Source: Bacillota bacterium
GTDB taxonomy: Bacteria; Bacillota; Clostridia; Peptostreptococcales; Anaerovoracaceae
NCBI GenBank assembly: GCA_016293805.1
Contig: JAEDDI010000036.1
Span: 1 to 18,547 of the forward strand
Reading direction: 5' to 3'
Length of the DNA: 18,547 nt
The notes under the pieces were generated by a model, which ran no database searches, was not told the origin of the DNA, and saw only the letters and a program-made list of their open reading frames with translations. Shown here in pieces: positions 7,716 through 14,196 of the stretch; the first letter of the stretch is position 1; each line of letters begins with the position of its first letter. A program made the translations under genes and the position numbers.

Positions 7716-8906
7716 ATGACTAATCTGAACGGAAGATTCGGCAGTCACGGCGGACAGTACATACCTGAGACGCTGATGAATGCTGTCATAGAACTGGAAG
7801 AGGCATACAATCACTACAAAAATGACAGGGAGTTTAACGAAGAGCTTTCTGCACTTTTCAATGAATATGCAGGAAGGCCGTCGAGACTTTATTTTGCAGA
7901 GAAGATGACTGAAGACCTTGGAGGAGCGAAAATATACCTCAAGAGAGAAGATCTGAATCATACAGGGGCACATAAGATTAACAATGTGCTTGGACAGGCC
8001 CTGCTTGCAAAGAAAATGGGAAAGACAAGACTGATTGCAGAGACAGGCGCAGGTCAGCACGGAGTTGCCACTGCGACAGCTGCTGCTCTTCTTGGAATGG
8101 AATGCGTTGTTTTCATGGGCGAAGAGGATACTGTAAGACAGGCGCTCAATGTATACAGGATGAAGCTTCTGGGGGCAGAAGTCATACCTGTGAAAACAGG
8201 GACAGCAACACTTAAGGACGCTGTTTCCGAAGCCATGAGAGAGTGGACATCCAGAATATCCGATACACATTACTGTCTGGGTTCTGTTATGGGACCTCAT
8301 CCGTTCCCGACCATTGTAAGGGATTTTCAGGCGGTAATATCAAAAGAGATACGGGAGCAGATTATCGAGAAGGAAGGAAGACTTCCCGATGTTGTTATGG
8401 CATGTGTAGGTGGCGGTTCAAACGCAATAGGCACATTCTACCATTTCATCGAAGACAGACAGGTGCGCCTTATAGGGTGTGAGGCTGCGGGCAGAGGAGT
8501 GGATACATTTGAGACAGCAGCTACGATAGCAACAGGAAAACCAGGGATATTCCACGGAATGAAGTCGTATTTCTGTCAGGACGAGTTTGGACAGATTGCA
8601 CCTGTATATTCAATCTCTGCAGGACTTGACTATCCGGGAATCGGACCAGAGCATGCATATCTTCATGATATAGGAAGAGCGGAATATGTACCTGTAACAG
8701 ATGATGAGGCAGTGTGCGCATTTGAATATCTTGCAAGAACAGAAGGGATTATTCCTGCAATAGAGTCGGCACATGCGATTGCGCATGCACTTAAAATCGC
8801 ACCTGAAATGGAACGCGACAGAATTATAGTAATTACAGTTTCAGGCAGAGGAGACAAGGACTGCGCTGCAATAGCAAGGTACAGAGGGGAGGATATCCAT
8901 GAGTAG
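7716..8906 (+). CDS. trpB: Tryptophan synthase beta chain
   Basis: The 396-aa PLP enzyme condenses indole with serine to tryptophan within the alpha2-beta2 complex. The PLP Schiff-base lysine is Lys87 in HTGAHKINN, the catalytic glutamate is Glu109 in LIAET, and the carboxylate-binding loop GAGQHG (111-116) and PLP-phosphate loop GGGSN (232-236) are intact. N-terminal GRFGSHGGQYIPETL marks it as the standard TrpB1 type, not TrpB2. It overlaps trpA by 8 bp. The Shine-Dalgarno lies inside the end of trpF (AAGGAAAG). Confidence 0.98.
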   Translation: MTNLNGRFGSHGGQYIPETLMNAVIELEEAYNHYKNDREFNEELSALFNEYAGRPSRLYFAEKMTEDLGGAKIYLKREDLNHTGAHKINNVLGQALLAKKMGKTRLIAETGAGQHGVATATAAALLGMECVVFMGEEDTVRQALNVYRMKLLGAEVIPVKTGTATLKDAVSEAMREWTSRISDTHYCLGSVMGPHPFPTIVRDFQAVISKEIREQIIEKEGRLPDVVMACVGGGSNAIGTFYHFIEDRQVRLIGCEAAGRGVDTFETAATIATGKPGIFHGMKSYFCQDEFGQIAPVYSISAGLDYPGIGPEHAYLHDIGRAEYVPVTDDEAVCAFEYLARTEGIIPAIESAHAIAHALKIAPEMERDRIIVITVSGRGDKDCAAIARYRGEDIHE

Positions 8907-9678
8907 AATAAAGAAGGCATTTGAAGACGGCAAGGCGTTCATACCGTTCATAACATGCGGAGACCCCGATATTGATACAACTGCAGCATGCGTAAGAGAA
9001 GCTGTCAGAAACGGTGCTGACCTGATTGAACTGGGAATACCTTTTTCAGATCCGACTGCAGAGGGACCTGTAATTCAGAGTGCAAATCTCAGGGCTCTTA
9101 CAGGTGGGATCACTACCGACAAGGTGTTTGAGCTTGTTGAAGATCTGAGAAGAGATATTGATGTTCCGATGGTGTTCATGACATATGCAAATGTGGTATT
9201 TTCATACGGGAAGGAACGTTTCCTTGAAAAGTGTAAAAACACAGGTATTGATGGAATTATACTGCCTGATCTTCCATACGAGGAAAAAGAAGAGTTTCTT
9301 CCATACTGCAGGGCAAACGGAGTTGACCTTATATCACTTGTTGCACCAACATCGGATGAGCGTATTGCGATGATTGCAAGGGAAGCTGAAGGTTTTCTGT
9401 ATATCGTTTCAAGTCTTGGTGTCACAGGAACAAGAAGCAGAATTACTACTGACTTAAAATCGATAGTAGATGTCGTCAGAGAAAATACTGATATCCCGTG
9501 TGCGATAGGATTCGGCATATCTGCACCGCAGCAGGCAGAGGAGATGGCATCGCTTTCAGATGGAGCCATTGTAGGTTCTGCAATTATAAAGATTATAGAA
9601 AAATACGGCAAGGAAGCACCTTCACATGTCGGAGAATATGTCAGGACTATGAAGGATGCAGTAAGAGGGATATACTAA
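8899..9678 (+). CDS. trpA: Tryptophan synthase alpha chain
   Basis: This 259-aa TIM barrel cleaves indole-3-glycerol phosphate and channels indole to TrpB. Catalytic Glu44 (Glu49 of enteric enzymes) is in IELGIPFSDP. The second acidic residue, Asp60 in enterics, is Glu55 here (SDPTAEGP), a conservative change that I recall in other Clostridia. Phosphate-binding GFGIS and GSAI are intact near the C-terminus. It overlaps trpB by 8 bp, with AGGGGAGG before the ATG. Its TAA shares one base with the ATG of the following aminotransferase (TAATG). Confidence 0.97.
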   Translation: MSRIKKAFEDGKAFIPFITCGDPDIDTTAACVREAVRNGADLIELGIPFSDPTAEGPVIQSANLRALTGGITTDKVFELVEDLRRDIDVPMVFMTYANVVFSYGKERFLEKCKNTGIDGIILPDLPYEEKEEFLPYCRANGVDLISLVAPTSDERIAMIAREAEGFLYIVSSLGVTGTRSRITTDLKSIVDVVRENTDIPCAIGFGISAPQQAEEMASLSDGAIVGSAIIKIIEKYGKEAPSHVGEYVRTMKDAVRGIY

Positions 9679-10853
9679 TGGGAAGATTATCAGACAGAGT
9701 AGGGACATTTACGGATTCTGTGATACGCAGAATGACGAGAATAAGTGATGAATACGGAGCAATCAACCTGTCCCAGGGATTTCCGGATTTCGATCCTCCG
9801 GCAGAGATTATGGATGCTCTTGCAAAGGCTGCATATGAGGGACCGCATCAGTATTCTGTGACATTCGGAGCTCAGAATCTCAGGGAGGCACTAGCTGATA
9901 AATTTGAAAAGACAGCAGGTATCAGAGTTAATCCTGACACCCAGGTCATAGTCACATGCGGAGGAACCGAGGCAATGATGAGCGCTATGATGACAATATG
10001 CAATCCCGGGGATAAAGTTATGGTGTTCTCGCCATTTTATGAAAACTACGGAGCAGACGCAATACTGTCAGGAGCAGAGCCTATATATATCCCGCTTGTT
10101 CCGCCTGAATACTCATTTGATCCTGATGCGGTAGAGGAGGGATTCAGAAACGGAGCAAAGGCGCTGATTCTCTGCAATCCGTCGAATCCGTGCGGCAAAG
10201 TGTTTACCCGTGATGAGCTTTCGTGTATAGCAGAGCTTGCCGTAAGGTATGACGCATTTGTAGTGACAGATGAAGTGTATGAGCACATGGTATATGAGCC
10301 TAATGTACATATCTCCATTGCATCTCTTCCTGGGATGGCTGAAAGAACTGTTACATGCAGCAGTCTGTCAAAGACGTTTTCAATAACCGGATGGAGACTT
10401 GGATATCTTATAGGTCCTGAGGATGTCATTGAGGCTGCCAAGAAAGTACATGATTTTCTGACTGTAGGTGCCCCTGCTCCTCTTCAGGAGGCTGCTGTAG
10501 CAGGACTTAAATTTGACGACAGTTACTATGAAAATCTGAAGAGGCTGTATACCGCCAAGAGGGATTACTTCATTAAAGGACTGGATGAAATAGGCCTTAA
10601 ACATAATGTTCCTCAGGGTACATATTTCGTCATGATAGATATCTCGGATTTCCTTGATAATGATGAATTCAATGGCTGGACAGACCTTGAATTCTGTGAA
10701 TGGATGATAAAGAAGATAGGTGTAGCCGCAGTACCGGGTTCCAGTTTCTTCAGCGAACCTGTAAACCACCTTATCCGGCTTCACTTCGCAAGAGAGGAAA
10801 GTACCCTTAAAGAGGCACTTTCCCGCCTTGCTAAACTTATTGATTATCTTTAG
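9678..10853 (+). CDS. Class I/II PLP-dependent aminotransferase
   Basis: The 391-aa fold-type I aminotransferase belongs to the aspartate/aromatic/kynurenine-type group. Visible residues are NLSQGFPDF (30-38), NPSNPCGKV (167-175, Asn contacting PLP), Asp198 in VVTDEVY, the Schiff-base Lys232 in SLSKTFSITGWRLGY, and the substrate-carboxylate Arg in LIRLHFA near the C-terminus. The ATG at 9678 is chosen because it overlaps the trpA stop (TAATG) and has AGAGGGA 7 nt upstream. A longer in-frame start at 9498 would lie inside trpA. Its place as last gene of the T-box-controlled operon suggests work on aromatic substrates such as tryptophan/indolepyruvate or phenylpyruvate, but substrate specificity cannot be read from the sequence. 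Confidence 0.9.
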   Translation: MGRLSDRVGTFTDSVIRRMTRISDEYGAINLSQGFPDFDPPAEIMDALAKAAYEGPHQYSVTFGAQNLREALADKFEKTAGIRVNPDTQVIVTCGGTEAMMSAMMTICNPGDKVMVFSPFYENYGADAILSGAEPIYIPLVPPEYSFDPDAVEEGFRNGAKALILCNPSNPCGKVFTRDELSCIAELAVRYDAFVVTDEVYEHMVYEPNVHISIASLPGMAERTVTCSSLSKTFSITGWRLGYLIGPEDVIEAAKKVHDFLTVGAPAPLQEAAVAGLKFDDSYYENLKRLYTAKRDYFIKGLDEIGLKHNVPQGTYFVMIDISDFLDNDEFNGWTDLEFCEWMIKKIGVAAVPGSSFFSEPVNHLIRLHFAREESTLKEALSRLAKLIDYL

Positions 10854-11098
10854 TAAATATATAACATGGCCCATCGGTACAAACTGAGGGCCATTCCACG
10901 TTTCAGCAAAGCTGATGTCCTGATTGATGATTGTCAAGCAGGACTTAATATTGTAATGAAGGAACCTAAAAGGAAAGTTTCATTGTGATTTTTGAAGGGA
11001 TACAAACGGGCGGATTTAAGTAATCCAGTTTCGACCTTCGTGTAGTTGATTCTGATACTGTAAAGTGCCGAAAAAGCCTTGTGTCAAGTGGGTTTTGC
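10854..11098. other. Structured intergenic region after the trp operon
   Basis: Three successive inverted repeats lie at 10866-10894 (ATGGCCC/GGGCCAT, 15-nt loop), 10904-10914 (CAGC/GCTG) and 10917-10944 (GTCCTG, TTGA / TCAA, CAGGAC with one A-G mismatch, 6-nt loop, followed by TTAATATTG). One may act as operon terminator or 3'-end stabiliser, but none has a proper U-run. The same stretch is an open 40-codon frame (10866-10988, plus strand) without a Shine-Dalgarno. Nothing recognisable lies at 10990-11098. Confidence 0.4.
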
Positions 11099-11142
11099 CA
11101 AAAAGAAAAGGAGCGCAAGTATCGTATCAATACTTGCGTTCC
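11098..11142 (-). terminator. Intrinsic terminator downstream of tRNA-Ser
   Basis: On the minus strand, a 13-bp stem (GGAACGCAAGTAT paired with ATACTTGCGCTCC, one G-U) with a 7-nt loop is followed by TTTTCTTTTT. It begins only a few bases after the tRNA CCA end, so it should terminate the tRNA transcript. Confidence 0.9.
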
Positions 11143-11146
11143 GATT

Positions 11147-11235
11147 TGGCGGAGACGGTGGGATTCGAACCCACGTGCCCCGAAGGACAACCTGATTTCG
11201 AGTCAGGCTCGTTATGACCACTTCGATACGTCTCC
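11147..11235 (-). tRNA. tRNA-Ser (anticodon CGA)
   Basis: The minus strand folds into an 89-nt class II tRNA. The acceptor GGAGACG pairs with CGTCTCC, followed by discriminator G and an encoded CCA (complement of 11147-11149). The anticodon stem CCTGA/TCAGG carries the loop CTCGAAA with anticodon CGA. The long variable arm (TTGTCCTTCGGGGCAC region) is typical of serine tRNAs, and the T-loop GGTTCGAATCC is canonical. It reads UCG serine codons. Confidence 0.96.
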
Positions 11236-11249
11236 GTAAACACTTTAAA

Positions 11250-11258
11250 AGTATAGCA
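11250..11258 (-). promoter_or_regulatory. Extended -10 promoter of tRNA-Ser
   Basis: The minus strand reads TGCTATACT, an extended -10 element (TGN-TATACT) with its last base 15 nt upstream of the mature tRNA 5' end. No strong -35 is seen, as is usual for extended -10 promoters. Confidence 0.55.
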
Positions 11259-11296
11259 TAAAAGTCACATGATTTATAGTAGAAAAATTAAAATAG

Positions 11297-11305
11297 TGAT
11301 ATAAT
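11297..11305 (+). promoter_or_regulatory. Extended -10 promoter of the alkyltransferase gene
   Basis: TGATATAAT is a perfect extended -10 (TGN-TATAAT) 25 bp upstream of the ATG, with no clear -35. It is divergent from the tRNA promoter, and the two -10 elements are about 40 bp apart. Confidence 0.6.
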
Positions 11306-11330
11306 TATTTAGAATCTGAAGGAGAAGGAA

Positions 11331-11813
11331 ATGGATAATATATGTTACATGAAGACCCCGTTTGATGCTGTTCTGAAAATAACGGACGACGGTGAGAATA
11401 TCAGGACTGTATCATATGTGATGAACGCGTGCGGCTGCTGTCTTGGCGCACTTGCCTCGCCTCTTGGAAATGAGGCAAAAAGACAGCTTTCCGAGTATTT
11501 TAATGGAATGAGGAAGTCATTTGATCTGCCGTTGAAACCGCACGGAACTGAATTTCAGAGGAAGATATGGAGCATACTCTGCGACATACCCTATGGTGAA
11601 ACGGTCAGTTACAGACATATCGCAGAACTTGCAGGAATACCTGGAGGAAGCCGTGCGGCAGGGCAGGCAAACAGGAAAAACCCCATTGCTGTAGTTATCC
11701 CCTGCCACAGGGTGATATCATCAGACGGCAGCCCGGGAGGGTATACGCCTGACATAAACTACAAGCTGGCCTTACTAGAGATTGAGGGTGTTTTTCTTCA
11801 AGTACATAAATAG
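11331..11813 (+). CDS. Methylated-DNA--[protein]-cysteine S-methyltransferase (Ogt/MGMT type)
   Basis: The 160-aa suicide repair protein takes methyl or alkyl groups from O6-alkylguanine onto its own cysteine. The acceptor is Cys125 in VIPCHRV (122-128). The DNA-binding half shows FQRKIW (75-80), IPYGETVSY (86-94) and the Arg-finger region SRAAGQANRKNP (107-118), followed by GSPGGY. The N-terminal domain is short and there is no Ada-type metal-binding domain. GAAGGAGAAGGA immediately precedes the ATG and the gene has its own extended -10, so it is probably a single-gene transcript. Confidence 0.95.
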   Translation: MDNICYMKTPFDAVLKITDDGENIRTVSYVMNACGCCLGALASPLGNEAKRQLSEYFNGMRKSFDLPLKPHGTEFQRKIWSILCDIPYGETVSYRHIAELAGIPGGSRAAGQANRKNPIAVVIPCHRVISSDGSPGGYTPDINYKLALLEIEGVFLQVHK

Positions 11814-11880
11814 TGATGTAAAGCGTGTGTAAACTGGGATGCATATTTATACATTTCGGCTGCGCTGTAAAAGTGAGAAA

Positions 11881-11898
11881 AAGCCGTAATTTCGGCTT
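11881..11898 (-). terminator. Small hairpin after the alkyltransferase gene
   Basis: AAGCCG/CGGCTT (6 bp, 6-nt loop) begins 67 bp after the alkyltransferase stop. On the minus strand it is followed by TTTTTC, on the plus strand by GTTGATAATT. It is terminator-like mainly on the minus strand, where no gene is known, so its role is uncertain. Confidence 0.3.
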
Positions 11899-11948
11899 GT
11901 TGATAATTCATCAATTTATATGATGTATATATGTTTTTTGAAAAAATC

Positions 11949-12123
11949 TGTGGATAACTTGCTATTGACTTTTATGAAATGTGGTGAATAGTAAGTAAGC
12001 GCAAGGTAAAATTCACATCAGTTTATTCACAACCGGTTTTGGATAAAATTGTATACAATTTCAGCAAAACTGTGGGAAATGGTAAAAAGCCTTGATATTG
12101 TTGGTATTCTTGATTGTGGACAA
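11949..12123. promoter_or_regulatory. Cluster of DnaA-box-like 9-mers
   Basis: TTATCCACA (minus, 11949-11957) is the consensus DnaA box, and TTATTCACA (plus, 12023-12031) fits TTWTNCACA. TTGTCCACA (minus, 12115-12123) has one mismatch. Poorer matches lie at 11980-11988 and 12071-12079 (minus) and 12009-12017 (plus). The surroundings are very AT-rich. This could be a DnaA-binding regulatory or titration site, or less likely an origin. No dnaA or dnaN gene is in the window. Confidence 0.45.
12046..12061. repeat. Perfect 16-bp palindrome (possible operator)
   Basis: AAATTGTATACAATTT is its own reverse complement. It lies between two DnaA-box-like motifs and about 285 bp before the DUF554 start. 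Such symmetry suggests a dimeric regulator site, perhaps GntR-like around GTATAC, but no regulator gene is in the window. Confidence 0.45.
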
Positions 12124-12166
12124 CTTTTTGTAAAATTTATTCCCATTTATTCATTTTATACATTTT

Positions 12167-12202
12167 CCTGTAATTTTTTTAAAAGAATACAGGTTCTTTT
12201 TT
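12167..12202 (+). terminator. Terminator-like hairpin in the long intergenic region
   Basis: Stem CCTGTA (12167-12172) / TACAGG (12188-12193) extends inward through T-rich/A-rich pairing and is followed by TTCTTTTTT (12194-12202). It lies about 350 bp after the alkyltransferase stop and upstream of the DUF554 promoter candidate. It could end a long 3' UTR or an unrecognised small RNA. Confidence 0.55.
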
Positions 12203-12243
12203 GGATTTATTCAAACCACAATATGTAGTGTTTAACTTTTTTG

Positions 12244-12252
12244 TGGTATAAA
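12244..12252 (+). promoter_or_regulatory. Candidate extended -10 promoter for the DUF554-MFS operon
   Basis: TGGTATAAA fits TGN-TATAAA. No convincing -35 lies 16-18 bp upstream. Transcription would start near 12259, at the base of the hairpin leader described next. Confidence 0.4.
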
Positions 12253-12259
12253 ATGCAAA

Positions 12260-12317
12260 GTGGCATGTATCAACGCTTTTTGGCGTTTTGTATTTGTAAT
12301 GATACAAAATGTGCCAC
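12260..12317 (+). promoter_or_regulatory. Structured 5' leader of the DUF554 gene
   Basis: GTGGCA (12260-12265) pairs with TGCCAC (12312-12317) and GTATCA (12267-12272) with TGATAC (12300-12305). ACGC/GCGT (12273-12276/12283-12286) forms an inner hairpin. An 8-bp alternative, TTTTGTAT (12286-12293) with ATACAAAA (12302-12309), competes with the second helix. The closing stem ends 3 nt before the purine-rich ribosome-binding site at 12321-12326. I do not recognise a known riboswitch class. Confidence 0.5.
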
Positions 12318-12331
12318 AAGAAAGGATAATA

Positions 12332-13036
12332 ATGTTAGGAGTTATTGTAAACACAGCTGCAGTAATAGCAGGAAGCATCATAGGCCTTATAATCAGGAAG
12401 GGGATTCCGCAGAAGTGGACTGATATGATAATGAAGGCTCTGGGTATATGCACGATGTATATCGGTATTGACAGTGCACTTGACGGAGAAAACACGCTTG
12501 TGCTTATTTTTTCGATGGTTATAGGAGCGGTTATCGGTATCGCTCTTGATATCGATGGACATTTCAACGGACTTGCAAAGAGAATAGAAAACAGAGTTTC
12601 CGGGAAAGGAAAAAATTCAGGAATTGCAGAAGGTTTTGTAACAGCATCACTTCTGTGGTGCACAGGGGCAATGACTATTGTAGGATCACTTCAGGCAGGT
12701 CTTTCGGGAGACAATGAACTTCTGTTTGCAAAATCATGTCTTGATTTTACATCATCGATGATTCTTGCTGCCACAATGGGAATAGGAGTGCTGTTCGCAT
12801 CCGCATTTTTATTTATATTTCAGGGTGCAATCGCTCTCAGTGCAGGTTTTGCAGCACCTTTTCTTTCAGATCCGGTTATAGCTGAGATGACATGTTCGGG
12901 GGGCATACTCATAGTTGCGCTCGGTCTCAATCTTGTGGGTGCGACAGAACTTAAAATAATGAACTATATACCGGCGATATTCATGCCGATTGTAATTCTT
13001 CCGGTATATAACCTGATTGCGGGAGCGCTGGGATGA
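12332..13036 (+). CDS. DUF554 family integral membrane protein
   Basis: This 234-aa hydrophobic protein matches the DUF554 (YdfK-like) family of unknown function, recognised by the N-terminal MLGVIVNTAAVIAGSIIG and GICTMYIGIDSAL (38-50). About seven membrane segments are likely. SLLWCTGAMTIVGSLQ (106-121) and the C-terminal GGILIVALGLNLVG are further family-like stretches. The ATG at 12332 is chosen because AAAGGA (12321-12326) is 5 nt upstream and the family starts with MLG. A longer frame from GTG 12260 would run through the leader hairpins. It overlaps the next transporter gene by 4 bp (ATGA), suggesting a shared function or at least shared expression. The transported substrate, if any, is unknown. 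Confidence 0.88.
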   Translation: MLGVIVNTAAVIAGSIIGLIIRKGIPQKWTDMIMKALGICTMYIGIDSALDGENTLVLIFSMVIGAVIGIALDIDGHFNGLAKRIENRVSGKGKNSGIAEGFVTASLLWCTGAMTIVGSLQAGLSGDNELLFAKSCLDFTSSMILAATMGIGVLFASAFLFIFQGAIALSAGFAAPFLSDPVIAEMTCSGGILIVALGLNLVGATELKIMNYIPAIFMPIVILPVYNLIAGALG

Positions 13037-14196
13037 GTATAAGGAACAGATATGCGCTTCTCCAGGCAGTATACTGGATGATCAATCTTACAGCCTTTGG
13101 CTACGGTACATATTTTCTTCAGGAATCCGGATTCAGATCGGCAGCGACAGGCATAATTCTGGCTCTTGGAGGAACGGCTGCATCGGCTCTGCAGAATATC
13201 CTGGGAAGGATGGTCGACAGAGGTGTGTCTTCGTGGCGGTATATTATGGTGGTGCTGACGCTGATTTATGCCGTGCTTTGTGCAGGCCTTTATTTTTGCA
13301 GTGTCAGATTTGTAACTGCTGCGGTTTTCTGTTTTTTCATGTGTGCCGTGAACTGTTTTATGCCCCTTTTAAACGGTGTAGGGTTTTACTATGAGAGGAG
13401 AGGGATTGCTGCAGATTACGGTTTTTCAAGAGCGTTCGGATCCCTGGGATATGCTCTTCTTTCAGTGATACTGGGAAGAATTACAGTGGCATGCGGTCAT
13501 CTTAGCGTTCCTGCAGCCGGAATCCTTTTGTCATTCTGTCTTCTGGCAGTTCTGTTTTTTATGCCATGCGAGAAGGAAACGCAGGATATGAAAGATAATG
13601 ACACGGGAAGCAGTATTCTAATGTTTCCCTCGAAGTATCCCGGATTCATACTTATAGTCGCAGGCTGTACGCTTTCACTTGCATTTCATCATATTCTGGG
13701 TATATTCATGATAAATATAGTCGAAAATGTAGGAGGAGATTCTTCTGATATGGGAATAGCAAACTGTATTGCTGCACTGGTGGAGATTCCTGTGATGCTT
13801 TCATTTTCGAGAATTATAAGGAGGATCCCTGCAGACAGACTTATTATAGCTGCTTCAGCCTGCTATATCATCAGAGGAATCATAGTATACAATGCCTCGT
13901 CAGTCTATATGATATTTGCCGCCCAGGTGCTGCAGGCATTTACTTTTGCAGCTGTTATGCTGGCAGGCATATATTATACAGATGATCTTATGAAGGAAGA
14001 GGATAAGATGAAGGGTCAGGCTCTGATGGGGTCAAGCTTTACCGCAGGATACGTAATAGGATGTATTTTCGGCGGAATTATCATCCAGTCAGGCGGAGTT
14101 GAGACAGCTTTCATAACAGGTATAGTATTTGCTGCTGCAGGCCTTGTGCTTGTGCTTGCAGGTTTCAGGAGAAAAAAACATGAGTGTTCAGTCTAA
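13033..14196 (+). CDS. MFS transporter, first of a tandem pair
   Basis: This 387-aa protein has about twelve membrane segments, with the major-facilitator motif A GRMVDRG at 58-64 between helices 2 and 3. It resembles the LacY-like/MFS_1-like group found widely in Clostridia. It is clearly paralogous to the next protein: both share QAVYWM near residue 11, FYYER before helix 5, and SVPAAG later on, in colinear positions. ATGA overlap with DUF554 and a 17-bp overlap with the second transporter indicate one transcript. The substrate cannot be assigned. Confidence 0.87.
   Translation: MSIRNRYALLQAVYWMINLTAFGYGTYFLQESGFRSAATGIILALGGTAASALQNILGRMVDRGVSSWRYIMVVLTLIYAVLCAGLYFCSVRFVTAAVFCFFMCAVNCFMPLLNGVGFYYERRGIAADYGFSRAFGSLGYALLSVILGRITVACGHLSVPAAGILLSFCLLAVLFFMPCEKETQDMKDNDTGSSILMFPSKYPGFILIVAGCTLSLAFHHILGIFMINIVENVGGDSSDMGIANCIAALVEIPVMLSFSRIIRRIPADRLIIAASACYIIRGIIVYNASSVYMIFAAQVLQAFTFAAVMLAGIYYTDDLMKEEDKMKGQALMGSSFTAGYVIGCIFGGIIIQSGGVETAFITGIVFAAAGLVLVLAGFRRKKHECSV

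Noticed and set aside
9498..9677. N-terminal extension of the aminotransferase
   Set aside because: It lies wholly inside trpA in another frame and is not similar to aminotransferases. The TAATG junction fits ATG 9678.
10966..11190. Minus-strand frame beginning GARGFESHRLRQ
   Set aside because: This is the well-known false peptide produced by translating a tRNA 3' half. It overlaps tRNA-Ser and its terminator.
11949..12202. Chromosomal replication origin
   Set aside because: DnaA boxes are present, but there is no dnaA/dnaN/rpmH, and gene orientation on the left is toward the region. Kept only as a DnaA-box cluster.
12260..12331. GTG start for the DUF554 protein
   Set aside because: The stretch is a structured leader, and the family starts with MLG at 12332 after a Shine-Dalgarno.
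14129..14179. Longer start of the second MFS transporter
   Set aside because: It lies inside the first MFS gene, and the paralogue alignment and GGAG site favour 14180.
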